DNA from: Cryptomeria japonica
Lineage: Eukaryota > Streptophyta > Pinopsida > Cupressales > Cupressaceae
Length of the DNA: 64,000 bases
Assembly (NCBI RefSeq): GCF_030272615.1
Contig: NC_081413.1
Span: 724,299,149 to 724,363,148 of the forward strand
Direction of reading: 5' to 3'
Shown: one piece after another, positions 48,701 through 60,303 of the stretch
Position numbering within the stretch: the stretch's first letter is position 1
Layout: each line of letters begins with the position of its first letter
The notes under the pieces: generated by a model
The model's input: only the letters and a program-made list of their open reading frames with translations
Told to the model about the DNA's origin: nothing
Databases searched by the model: none
Position numbers and translations under genes: made by a program

Positions 48701-50193
48701 TGATAACTCAATGATGAACTGATAGTACTAACCTAGTACTGAGAGGGGGGGTGAATCAGTACAGACAAAAATATAGTCCTAAACCGGTCTGATAGTAGAC
48801 ACTTCAAATGACTGGCAAACAGTGACACCGGTTTGAAACAGAGTGCAATTGATAAAGCTAAGAATGACTGAGACGAGCATTAACCAGTTACTCACTTAGC
48901 TTTTCACTCAACTCAAGACTACCCTACCATTTCACCCTTATGCATAAATAGGTAATCTATCATCAGATCATAATAACAGCTAATTCAACATGTTTTATTG
49001 ACAGGCATAAAACACAGAACCATCATATGCTTGACAGACAATAGCAAAGCATCACACATGACACATATTTTTCACGTGGAAACCCAATTGGGAAAAACCA
49101 CGGTGGGGATGAATACCCACAAGCTATTTTTGAACTCTTTAGAAGTCCGCTCTGTTAGGAGCCTTGTCCAGTTAGAGACATTACAATAGGTTCTGCTAGG
49201 AATCGATCCTGTTAGAGATCACCTAGTTAAGGGATGGCTACAATACCCAGTTAAGGGTTAAACCTTGTTAAAGGTTACTTGTTAGAGGATTTCAATAACT
49301 CAATAGCTAAAGGATTTCGAACTCAATAGCTTTGAATTACCCTGTTAAAGGATTTACAACAAGCCGGTTGAGGCTACCCTGTTAAGGGATTTTCCAATTG
49401 TTGAGGTGGTTAGAGATCAATAGGTATTACAATGATCTGGTAATAGCACTCAATGCCAATGCAGATCCACTTAAGCTCCTCTTCACCTTATGCACTTACA
49501 CTCTGTAGGTATCACTTCTCTCCTTTTGGTTTGGCAAGAATCACGTATCCCTTCTCTCGGATACACACACACAACTTTTTCCAACAACCTTAGAAAGAGA
49601 CACAACATTGACCTTATAGGAAAACAGATAGGTCAGTAGCACAAACCCTAAACCTTAAACCTGTTAGGTTAAGGAATTCAAACGGTTCAATCCTGATCAT
49701 TGAGCACACTGCATTAAATGCAGTAGTTCTTGATCCAATCTCGAGACATTCTCCATCCTCCATTTCCATCGATTTTATGGCTGCTGATAACCCATCACAT
49801 GTTATCACCATTTTATAGACTTCTCACATTCCCAAGGTAGATAGGAACAATCTCCTTCATGCAAGATCCTTCATGCGCACAAGGCTTATGTGGCAACATG
49901 ATCTATTCTTTGTTATCATGCTAACTCATCACACAAAGTCACCGATTGAGCCACACAGGCTTGAAGCACTTCAAGCAGAAACCCTAAAGTTGAGACTACC
50001 AACCGATAGTCATACAATGCTTCCATGTGTTGGTTCATCTTGAACAAGCACACCGCTTCACTTTGGCACAAATGTCGGTTCACAATGTTATACCGGTTCT
50101 CTCATATGTCGGTTCTCACCTCTTCAACATATTGACATCAATGACAACATACAATGTCATTATGTCCTCATATAGGTTCACATAATGCCAACA
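48701..50193 (-). repeat. copia-type solo LTR inside the Ogre-like element
   Basis: 1493 bases, TGTTGGCATTATG to GAGTTATCA on the minus strand, flanked by GTTAT (48696-48700) and GTTGT (50194-50198), one base different. Removing it restores the frame (EYEWGS then SNATED). It shares end sequence and a GAGGGGGGGTGAATCAGTA block with the Copia-I LTR, so it is a related family. The small open frames inside are chance. Confidence 0.87.
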
Positions 50194-50819
50194 GTTGTTC
50201 TAATGCTACTGAGGATATTTGTGCAAAAGATATCCATACACCCATGTCTCAGGAAGCACGCAACACAGAATCTAGACCGCTTGAATTTGGTCCATAAAAT
50301 ATTTATGACGCTGAGGAAAATGAGTAGCGTCATTATGAACAAGTCTATATGGAAGATGATACCATCGAAAACCTTGATGAAATCCTTAACTTCTTCAACA
50401 CCCACTCCAATCACAAAAATACCTCCATTATGACACTTACTGTAGCAGAACTTGATCCGCCAAACGATTCCTTACCACTTGTCTTTCCTGACCTCATAGA
50501 CTGGGACGAGCCTGAAATATGTGATATACCAATTTTCCCAAATGACGAATCCATTATCCATTACTTGTGTACCATTAACCCAGAAATAGACTCTACCAGT
50601 AAACAAAGTAACGACGTCTACAATCCTAAGAGTGCCAAGTCTCTTAGTCACAAAAATGAATCACATAATGGATCTATTGCTGAAAACTAGTCAATGGCAA
50701 CAATGGATCACAAAAAAGTAAAAATAAAGGACACATCTGAGGGTGAAAATCTTTTCATGACACCTAAAGATGGGAGATTTGACACTCTTCCAGAGCATTA
50801 TCATGAGTGATCACCTATA
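50194..50819 (+). pseudogene. linker between G-patch and reverse transcriptase
   Basis: An acidic stretch, mainly open at 50349-50690 (MEDDTIENLDEILNFFNTHS and VFPDLIDWDEPEICDIPIFP), with stops near 50297, 50324, 50688 and 50807. It lies where Tat elements have a variable region; no catalytic motif is visible. Confidence 0.7.
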
Positions 50820-51960
50820 TTGATTGAGCCCACTCAATCAATCAACATTGGTACTACAGAAGCAGCCAAAAACATACACCTGGCAGAATCTATCACAGAG
50901 GAAGAAAGATCAAAATTTATAAAGTTTTTTAAAGAAAAGCAAATCAACTTTGCTTGGTTATACGCAGATATGCCCAGGATTGATCCACAATTAATCATGC
51001 ATCACTTGTCCATTACTCCAAGAGCTAAGTCGGTAAAGCAAAAACTGCGAAAGATGAATCCACATGTGGCACTCATGGTTAAAGCTAAACTAAAGAAACT
51101 ATTAGATGTTGGATTCATTCAACCTATCGACTATGTAGAATGGATTTCCAACACTGTTACAGTATCAAAACATATGGTAGTATCAGAATATGCACTGATT
51201 TCAGAGATGTCAACAAAGCTTGTCCAAAGGATGACTTTCCTTTGCCCGGCATCGACATAATTGTAGACCTCACAGGAGGCCATGCAATGCTATCACTAAT
51301 GGATGGTTTTTCAAGCTATAATCAAATCAAGATAACCCCAGAAGATCAAGATAGAACAGTGTTTACCTATCCTTGGGGAATGTACTGTTGGAATGTTATT
51401 TTTGTTGGCCTAAAGAATGCAGGCACAACTTATCAACAAGCAATGACAACAATCTTTCATGACATGATGCATACCTTCATGGAAGACTATGTGGATGATT
51501 TACTAGCTAAATATTTCACCAGAGAAGAACACCTAAGCATCTTAGCAAAGATTTTTGATCGATTGGAGAAATTCCAAGTCAGACTCAACCCTAAGAAGTG
51601 TGTCTTCGGGGTTACATCAGGCAAGTTACTAGGCTACATAGTCTCAGCTAAGGGTATTGAAGTGGATCCAGCAAAGGTACAAGCCATTATGGAGATGCCA
51701 CCACCAAAGAATATTAATTAGCTTAGGTTGCTACAAGGACGACTCCAATCAATCAGGTGATTCATCACTCAACTAGCAGATAAAAGTCTCCCATTTAACC
51801 ATTTGTTACATAAAAATGTACCATTCAAATGGGAAGCCAAATGGACATAATCTTTCTATCAAATCAAACAATATCTGATGAACCCACCAGTTCTAGTGCC
51901 ACCGATAGCAGGGAAGCCACTCATTCTCTACATTTCCACAACAGATATATCCCTAGGGGC
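50820..51960 (+). pseudogene. reverse transcriptase of the Ogre-like element
   Basis: The N-terminal block FAWLYADMPRIDPQLIMHHL and KLLDVGFIQPIDYVEWISN is in one frame. After a frameshift near 51165 the domain continues RICTDFRDVNKACPKDDFPL, SLMDGFSSYNQIKI, FVGLKNAGTTYQQAM and the catalytic MEDYVDDLLA (YVDD near 51485). The thumb and connection follow, with stops near 51719 and 51848. Confidence 0.88.
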
Positions 51961-52300
51961 ATTGTTAGCACAAGAAGATCAACAAGGCAAGGAATGAGCT
52001 ATATACTACATCAGTAGGACTTTGAACGGATATGAATTACACTATACATTCATTGAGAAGGCTTGTCTAACAGTCGTATTCACCTCTCAGAAATTCTGAC
52101 ATTACATGCTAGCACACGCAATTAAGCTAGTTGCAAAAATTGATCCTCTCAAATATCTACTCAGCAAGGTAGCTCTTACAGGCAGATTGGCTAAATGGGT
52201 CATGATTCTCAGTGAATTTGATATCCACTACACAAAACGAAGAGCTATCAAAGGACAAGCAATTGCAGATCAACTGGCTGAAGCACCACTACCAGGAAAA
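51880..52300 (+). pseudogene. first RNase H of the Ogre-like element
   Basis: The region PLILYISTTDISLGALLAQE, then ELHYTFIEKACLTVVFTSQK and WVMILSEFDIHYTKRRAIKG matches the retroelement RNase H that follows gypsy reverse transcriptase. Asp is Thr-Asp here (STTDIS). Stops lie near 51996 and 52098. Confidence 0.8.
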
Positions 52301-52354
52301 CAAACTATGGAGGTCAAATTTTGGAACAGGGACGTTCTTGCTATTTCTACCAAA

Positions 52355-52760
52355 TAATGGACCCTATACTTTGATGGATCGTACACACAACATGGTTCAG
52401 GTGCTGGCATTCTATTCATCACTCCTGAAGGACACACTATACCAAGATCATATAGGCTTATGTTTCCATGCACAAATAACGTGGTTGAATATGAGGCATT
52501 GGTTATAGGCATCAAAATGGTCGTAGAATGGAGAATCACAGAGTTAAAGGTCTACGAAGACTCACAACTAGTCATCAATCAAATCAACAAGGATTATCAG
52601 ACAAAGGATGACAAGCTGCTACCCTACAAGCAAATGGTGGATGACTTCAAGCAATATTTTGTATACATCACCTTCGAGCAAATACCAAGGTTGGACAACA
52701 AAGCAGCCAATGCAATGGCTACTATCACTTCATTACTAAAAATTCCAAAGCAACAAAGTC
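52355..52760 (+). pseudogene. second RNase H of the Ogre-like element
   Basis: LYFDGSYTQHGSGAGILF, NNVVEYEALVIGIKMVVE, YEDSQLVINQI and PRLDNKAANAMATI mark a separate cellular-type RNase H. A second RNase H is characteristic of the Tat lineage. D, E and D are present, but the last position, usually ADAMA, reads ANAMA. Confidence 0.85.
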
Positions 52761-52899
52761 ATTACGAGTTTCTGGTAGAGCAACTGTTCTCCCTAGCCTA
52801 TGACCACTCTGATTCCCATGTTATCTATGCCTTGACTGGTTCAGATTCTCCATTATATGGACCGATATACGATTATGTTAAGAACAATATCTTAACCAA

Positions 52900-54108
52900 T
52901 GACCTATCTCAAAACCAAAAATGTAACTTCATCTGGCAAGCCGCCTGTTATACCCTCACTGCTGATACTTTAAATCGTCGAGGTCTAGATGGTACTCTTC
53001 TTCGTTGCCTTGATTGTAATGAATCTGACTCCGCTTTACACGAGCTTCACGAAGGTATCTGTGGCACACATTCAAGTGGTCCTACTCTTGCTAAAAAACT
53101 TATGAGAATGGGATATTCCTGGCCGACAATGGAAAAAAACTCTTATCACTTTCCAAATAAGTGTCCTAAATGCCAGATCCATGGCAATCTGATACATGCA
53201 CCAGCACAGGAACTGCAACCATTCACAACATCCTAGCCCTTTTGTTAGTGGGGACTAGACTTGGTTGGCAAAATTCATCCCTCATCTTCAAATGGACACA
53301 AGTTCATTATAACTGCAACAAAATACTTTAGCAAGTGGATAGAAGCAGTCCCCATGACCACAGTGACTGGGAAACAAATTGCCTCTTTTATCCTTAATTA
53401 TCTAATCTGCAGATATGGTATTCCGCATTCCATCATCATAGATAATGGACGACCTTTCAAGAACCAAGATGTATAAGAACTATGCAAAAAATTCAAAATC
53501 CAACATTATTTTTCTACACCTTACTACCCAGAGAGGAATGGTCAAGCAGAAGCATCCAACAAGACAATATTGAAAATCCTAAAGAAAAGAGTGAATGATG
53601 CAAGCAAAAATTGGCATGTACAACTCAATCCAACACTTTGGGCATATAGAACTAGCATCCACACACCTACAGGAGCTACACCATATTCATTGGTATATGG
53701 ATCAGAAGCAATTTTACCCTTGGAGGTAGAAATTCCATCTCTCAGAGTCTCTTTGAAAGGCTTAATCCCAAATGAAGAATATCGAGTTAATTGACTGCAA
53801 GAACTTGAATTGCTAGATGAAAGATGCCAACATGCCTACACTCATCTCAAAGCATATCAGCAACGCATGTGCCGAAGCTACAACCACAAAGTCATTCCTC
53901 GAATTTTTTAAGTTGGTGACCTAGTACTCAAAGAAAATCCTAAAGACAACAAGATAGGGAAAAGAAAGGGAAATTTGAACCTAACTGGTTAGGCCCCTAT
54001 GTCATCATATCATCCTATGGATCAGGCGCTTATCAACTAACAACTTCAGAAGGAGATGTGCTTGACGAACCAACTAACAACATCCATCTGAAGAAATACT
54101 ACACTTAA
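52900..54108 (+). pseudogene. integrase and end of pol, Ogre-like element
   Basis: Zinc-binding part: HEGICGTHSSGPTLAKKLMR and CPKCQIHGN. Core: GLDLVGKI, IIIDNGRPFKNQ and ERNGQAEASNKTILKILKKR, so D, D and E are all kept. Stops lie near 53235, 53474, 53792 and 53909. A frameshift near 53970 leads to FEPNWLGPYVIISSYGSGAY and the conserved end NNIHLKKYYT, with the natural TAA at 54106-54108. Confidence 0.87.
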
Positions 54109-55351
54109 AGAAGTCTAATGCACGGAAAAGTCAAAAAATCAAAACAATCAAAAAATCAAGAAAAAATAAATAAAAAGGTACAATAAAAGCAACTGGTGAA
54201 AACCTGGCAACAGGCACTATTGTGAGAGGACAGCTCCTTTGTCTATATCCATACCATTCTATCCATATCATTAAAAAACTATCGGTCGTCACCTGACATT
54301 TTTATCATAATATTCATTCAGGACATACTTAACGTAGTCACTATCCTGATCTATCTGCATATTCCTTCATCACATCTTACCATGGCTTGGTAGTCACTGT
54401 ACATATCCACATCAAGAGGCATATTTAGCTAGGGGCAATATTCGTCAAAACATGCAACATGTTCCAGCCCTCAAAACTAGAAGCAAACTCAAAACATCAC
54501 ATCTAAGCAAACAAAACTCGCACAAAACAAAACATGGATTGCTCAAACAAGATTCACAAGTATGATGGATGATTTTCTAAAGTATCAAATGAAGCATCTT
54601 GCATAAATTTTTGACTATTTTGCACTTGAACTTTTTGAATTATTGGATCTTCTGAACTTTTCTCCACAATTCTTCAAAGCTAGAGAACATCAAGAGACTC
54701 CAATGTTTTTTTAGTTTTCTGTCTACGAGGCGATCATCTGTACTGTGTAAATACTTGTCTCGAGACGTGATTCATAGCATATCACTGAAGACATGAATCC
54801 ACTTTATGCATACAAATGGTTTAATCTTGTCTATTTATACGCAATCCGCACTCAAGTCGTCCTGGTTCAATTATACCTTGACACTTGTGCTATCTTGCAA
54901 AATCAAAAACCATGTAAATTTTTCTCAGGTCATTACGGTTCAATTATACCATTATGCTTGTATAAATTTTCAACATATCCCAAAATAAATCAATGCTCAA
55001 TGACGATACATATATCGAAAGCGAACAACGTGTGGCTATACGGGGATGACAACTACAAAATGAGGATGCTAAAAAATAATTAGCATATCATACATCTCAT
55101 TTTCAAGAAACATCTCACAGCATATCATGCATTATCATATCATGTCCATCACATCATGTGCATCTATCTAAGTATTGCATCATCATAGAATAAACAAAAG
55201 CATATAGAAAGCATACTCCATAACACATCACATGAGAATAAAAGAAAATGGTGTCATCTATATATCTCAAATGATCAATATACAATATATGTCATGTCTA
55301 TGCCCCGTACAACAAAACAAATGATCAAAAATACAATAGAGACAATGTCTC
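54109..55351 (+). other. non-coding stretch between pol and antisense gene
   Basis: I see no domain on either strand. CATATCA and CATCACATCA words recur near 55080-55240. It probably holds the 3' ends of both convergent transcripts (inference). Confidence 0.5.
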
Positions 55352-57300
55352 TCAAGTATGACTATCTTCTGATGGAGACGGTCTCGTTGTAGATGTCCTA
55401 GCACCTGGATCTCTAGGTGGATCATGTCTAGAAGGCCCTATCATGCCTCTGCTCTTTGACCATGACCCAGTCTCTCGGGATCGACTAGATCTCAACTGTG
55501 TGAAACTCTGCACTTGGCGCTCCCTGGGCACCGCCTCCTTAGAATGCCTCCTATAATACTCCACCTCCCTGAATCTCAAAGCCAGCTCTCTCAAGGTGTC
55601 TCTCATCGGGCCACCTACTGCCGCTCTCTCCAAAACCTCTGCTCGAGCCTCGGCTTGACCCCACCGCTCTATCTTCGTATACCGCTCTGCAGTCAACTAA
55701 GCAATCTGACACTGGTGTGCCAACATCTGTGCCTACAAGTGCTGCACTGATAACTACAGCGATCTAATCTGTGCATCCTCCACATGTGTAGGAATTCGCA
55801 TCTGCAGGGGTACCCTCTGTCCCTCTACCTGTCCTTGATGCTGGTGGAGATAACACATCTGACCTCCTCCTCTAGGCTGGTCACCGCACATCCTCATACC
55901 CTCCAACCGCCGTTATCACTTCCTCTACCCGCTCCTCCTCTCCAGCTCTGGTCGCTAAACCCCCTCTCCCTCTATCCACTACCACCCACCGCACAACTCT
56001 CTCTGCCTGTATCACCCTCCCACCACCGTCTCCACCCCTATCTCCTCTCCTCCTCAACTCCAATCTCCCTCTAACTGCTCACCGACCTCTCCCACCTCCT
56101 CTATCATCTCCTCCATCCCCTCCTCCTCCATCACCCCCCCTCATCTACCTCATCATCATCATCATCAAATGTTAGAATCATCTCAGCTGGATTAAATATC
56201 CTGGCTACTGCCTGTGCTGTGAAGAGTCCTGCAAACTCGTGAGTCATCCCTGCATCCACGATCTCAGTGGCATAATCACAAATCTGGCTGGCTAACTGAA
56301 AGAACTCCTCTACCGCCGTCGTGCTTTCAATCGTAGGACCCCAATCTAGGATATCTTGTCTCTGTCGAGCATATAGGCATGCTCCCTATGGTATGCCTTA
56401 TTGTCACCCATACTGCCGTAGCACCCAACTATGCAAAAATCTCTCTATAGCAAAGGGCGTCCGCCCTATCAGATACCTAGACATGAAGACATGTGGCATC
56501 TCCATCCCATCCTCGGCCCATACCTCACACCCTGTATATGGTCGCCAGATGACCGTATCAATGTCATCCAGCACTCTCCTCCAATGCTCTAGTTTGCCCA
56601 GCTTGCGCTAAACAACTATCCCTTTGTACCCATATGCATATGCGCATCCAACATGCCTATCTCTATCTGCCAATGGCCTAGCTGCGGGAATATGCTCCCA
56701 TGCCCATACTTGAAGCAATGTCACACTAGCTGATAAACTGTCATAACCTAGGTACACTACCTCATGCAGATCCCTGTATAAATGGGCCAGCATCACTGAC
56801 CCCCATGCAAAACGACAACCCTACGTCACCATGTCCTCCAACACTAATCCCCATCCAATAGACAATCCCTTCGACCTACGGTCGGGACATAGAAAACCAC
56901 CAATGAAACCTACTAGAACTGATGGCAGAGGAGCGTAATCCAAATCCAAAAACTCCTGCTAGGGGATCTCATACCCACAAATAGTATCATCCTGGAATAT
57001 CCGGCGCAGTGCCTCGGTCCCACCCTCCTCCGTCTGCTCATAAGGTAGCAGTGCACCTACTACAGGAATCCACAGAATCTGGTAGCAATCCTCAGGCGTC
57101 ACTGTCATCTCTCCTGTAGCCAAATGAAAGGTGTTCGTGTCACTATGCCACCTCTCTGCCAACACTTTCAATAAACCCTGGTTTACGATAAACCGAGGCA
57201 TCTCTAGCAAAGAGGTCAAACCACACCTATCAATAATATTCATGTCTCCCTTGTCAATCATGGTATCAATGACCACGGTCTCAAAAATCGCTCACGCGAC
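55352..57300 (-). pseudogene. antisense plant mobile domain (PMD) gene
   Basis: On the minus strand the frame 57261-56608 reads LEMPRFIVNQGLLKVLAERW, then TNTFHLATGEMTVTPEDCYQ, with a stop after EIP near 56958. It continues with HLYRDLHEVVYLGYDSLSAS and LLQVWAWEHIPAARPLADRD. This is the plant mobile domain (aminotransferase-like) pattern, found in plant proteins such as MAIN and in transposons. After stops near 56605 and 56410 comes AVEEFFQLASQICDYATEIV, an Asp run, a Gly/Arg-rich low-complexity linker, and a C-terminal helix (TLRELALRFREVEYYRRHSK) ending at 55352. At least one frameshift lies in the linker. A TGA sits just upstream of the PMD start, so an earlier exon ending near ATTGCAG (about 57305) is possible. 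PMD genes antisense to pol are known in plant gypsy elements; I cannot check this copy. Confidence 0.8.
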
Positions 57301-57451
57301 TGCAATACTCCAAGACGCACCTGTCAAAAACAATGCAAGTCCAATATCAGTTCCCTCGTCAACACATGGATATCAAATTCAAATTCATCTCAAAAACTTG
57401 AAAACTTTGAACAAATCAAAATCAATTTTTACATCCTATCAATCCATCAAA

Positions 57452-57580
57452 TCATATCAACTTGTAATACAACTCAAGTTTCACAATCATATCAACTTGT
57501 AAAACAACTCAAGTTCCATGTCGACTTGCAAAACAACTCAAGTTCCATATTAGTTTGTAACACAACTCAAACTCCACACT
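57452..57580. repeat. ~30-base degenerate tandem repeat
   Basis: Four units built on ATCAACTTGTAAAACAACTC plus AAGTTCC start near 57456, 57491, 57521 and 57551. Each has an ACTTG/CAAGT inverted pair. Related single words continue to about 57710. Confidence 0.75.
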
Positions 57581-57852
57581 TCATATCAAACACATTCATA
57601 TCCAAAACTTGAAAACTTTGAACAAATTTAAATCAAGTTCCACAACATATCCAAAATCACATCAAAATATAGATCAACTTGAAACATTGCAAAACAAATC
57701 AAGTTGTATCAGAACTCATATTGGACACACTTATCACATCAATGACAGCAGACACAAAGACTGGCAACAATTCACTTATCCCAGCGAACCTGACATCAAC
57801 CTACAAAATTTTCTCATTCACAAATCCCACTTTCCCATCAAAATTTTTCTAT

Positions 57853-58316
57853 ATGCGCTAACCTATCCTATCTAAGCACCAAAATGCATCTCACGCACTA
57901 ACCTATTTTGTCTACGCACCACCCGACCAATCCTGTGCGCTAAACAAACCCTACGCGCTATCCTTTTCTTTGAAAGCGCCCTCTAAAATACCCTATGCGC
58001 TAAGACCTTCTATGCGCTATTCTATCCCCTCCATGCGCTACGTGTTTAACCCTATGCGCTAGGTTACACCTACGCGCTATCTAACCCTACCCATGGACCT
58101 CCTACAAGCTTTATGCGCTAGGTTTACCCTACGTGCTACCCGTTTTACCCTCTGCGCTAGCCTGTACACCCGGTGCGCTAAACTAACCCGACACGCTACC
58201 CTAACCTAACTATGCGCTAGCCTAATAATTTTCGACGCTACCCTATTCGTTAAAACCCTACGCGCTACGAAATTTTTCGTATGCGCTACCCTTTTGATGC
58301 GACATGCTAAAACATA
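57853..58316 (-). repeat. TAGCGCRT array 3, inverted, upstream of the antisense gene
   Basis: On the plus strand the core reads ATGCGCTA or ACGCGCTA. Core ends fall at 57900, 57921, 57942, 57960, 57981, 58002, 58019, 58040, 58061, 58079, 58100, 58120, 58138, 58159, 58180, 58198, 58219, 58240, 58267, 58288 and 58309. Steps are mostly 21, 21, 18, a 60-base higher period. Read on the minus strand it is the same motif as arrays 1 and 2. Confidence 0.92.
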
Positions 58317-58542
58317 AAATCCGCATGAAAAATTCAAAAAATTACCAAAAACGACAAAATCAAAAATCCAAAAAGGGTCAAAAAGGTTGACTTATCGGTG
58401 GTCCATATGCGGCAGGCCTCCAATACCTCCGCACGCCCTCGAATCAATGAGTGGAATACGGAATCGGCATGTTGACTTCTCTCCAAATGTCACTCTCTCC
58501 AAAGTCACCAAGCACAAATGAGACAAAAAGGAATTCCTTTTT

Positions 58543-58552
58543 CCCTTTTATA
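58543..58552 (-). promoter_or_regulatory. TATA box of the antisense gene
   Basis: CCCTATAAAAGGG context on the minus strand, about 240 bases upstream of array 3 and 1.3 kb upstream of the PMD frame. Its match to the plant TATA consensus is good. Use as a promoter is inference. Confidence 0.6.
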
Positions 58553-58892
58553 GGGTAAATAGAAATTAGTGTTCCATGGAGAAACGTAAAACTCGCTCGT
58601 GGTGTCTCACATCAACCTAACCAACATCATTATCGCGAGATGAATCAATTAACGCATTCAACATAGACCAAAATTTACAATGCTATCAAAATTATCCAAA
58701 TCAAATCAATTTTTCAAAATTATTGATTCATCTCCCGAGGGGGCATTATCAACATCATTTTATCGAATCTAGGACATCAATTATCAAAAACTGAAACATG
58801 ACATATCTCAAAACAACATAAAAATTGATCATAACCAAAAACACGACGACATATCATTTTCTTTGAATTAACATGTGCACACATGTCACTTC

Positions 58893-58906
58893 AAAGAGGG
58901 GCAAAA
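58893..58906 (+). promoter_or_regulatory. polypurine tract of the Ogre-like element
   Basis: AAAGAGGGGCAAAA directly before the 3' LTR, the plus-strand primer for reverse transcription. Confidence 0.8.
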
Positions 58907-60303
58907 TGTAGACGTATAAAAATGACTATATTCCTAAATGAATATTTTATGTTCATTCCTCTATTTAATTAAATCCAATTTAATTAAATTACCCACATTC
59001 CTCTATTTAATTAAGTAAATTATTCAATTTATTTAGTTAAATTCAATAAAATCCCTTTTATCATTTAATTGAATAAATCATTTTATTTAATTAAAACCCT
59101 TCTACCCACTTTTAATTAAATTCACATTTAATTAAATAGTTTATCCCAAATTGATTAAATCTAATTTATTCAATTTCCCAAATTGCAACCAAATTGAAAT
59201 AAATTAAATTTATTTTAATTAAATTCTATTTTCCCCACCCACTTGCAAAATCCTACATCTCCCACTAACCTCTCTCCCTTCTAGATTCTTCTAATCACTT
59301 CTAAATTAGCCTAACCCATCTCCTAAATATTGTCACATCCCTCAAAGTCTTTGAAAACCATTAAAGACTTTATGTCTTCAACAAGTTAACCTTGAAAGTC
59401 TTCCAAACTATTAATGGTTAACTCAACCTTCTTACATGGTTAGAGACTTTTTGCCTAACTCAACCCTCATCTAACCCAAGGGTCTCATCAAGCATTCATT
59501 TCTTTGACCATGGTTATCCCTTTAACCCTTGCACAAGAGTTTATCCTTTGGGCAAAAGCTTTATCCAATGGGTAATCCTAGCCTAACCTTAACACTTACC
59601 TCCTAAGGTAACCATGAGGTCTTCTTAAGCATTTAATGCTTCTTACATCTCCTCTCAAGCAGTCTCTTGTTGACAATTGTCACCGTTTTATTGGTGAGAA
59701 TTGTGAACATGGATTGATAACTTTCAATCTTGGCCCTTGTTAAGATTATCCAATCTTGACCATCCATTGCCCTATTTTACCTATAAATAGAGCCCATTCC
59801 TTCTTCAAATCAATCAAGTCTTTTGTGCATCAAACTTATAGTCTCATAACATTAAGAATATCATCTCTTTTTGATAGAATAGCATTTTAGATCATTTTGA
59901 TAGCATTCTAATCTTAGATATATCGTGTTAATCTCATATCATGTTAGCTTCATCTTAGTATCATTTTCATACTAGTTTCAGCTTCATATCAATATCTTGC
60001 ATCCTATTATCATCTAGTTTCATATCTAAATCATCGCTAGGATCTTGGTTGCATTCCATTTAGATCTTAGAATCATAAATCGCGTTCTTTAGATTGTCAT
60101 CTTAAAGAATCAAGTGCTCTTCCAAGCTAAGAGCCACCTTGAATCTTGAAGATCCTTGGAGATAGAGGAACATGAAACAATTTAAAGAGTTTAGATTCAT
60201 TTAACTTGCTTTGTTTGGATTTATAACCTCTAATGCAATGTTTCATGTGTGTGTTTGGATTGTTTTCTCCTCCTACAGGTTGACACCACTTTTCCAGCAT
60301 ACA
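58907..60303 (+). repeat. 3' LTR of the Ogre-like element
   Basis: 1397 bases, collinear with 40660-42090 and ending CCAGCATACA before the GTTAT duplication. Confidence 0.93.

Larger units (their letters stand above)
40660..60303 (+). mobile_element. Tat/Ogre-like Ty3/gypsy element, 19.6 kb, with antisense gene
   Basis: 19,644 bases with perfect GTTAT duplications (40655-40659 and 60304-60308). LTRs are 40660-42090 and 58907-60303. Plus strand: 3 kb leader, gag, protease, G-patch region, reverse transcriptase, two RNase H domains, integrase. Minus strand between pol and 3' LTR: a plant mobile domain gene. The second RNase H, the large size and the long non-coding parts fit the Tat/Ogre branch. 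I count four substitutions in the first ~155 LTR bases, and the left LTR has about 35 extra bases near 41030-41130. Confidence 0.93.
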
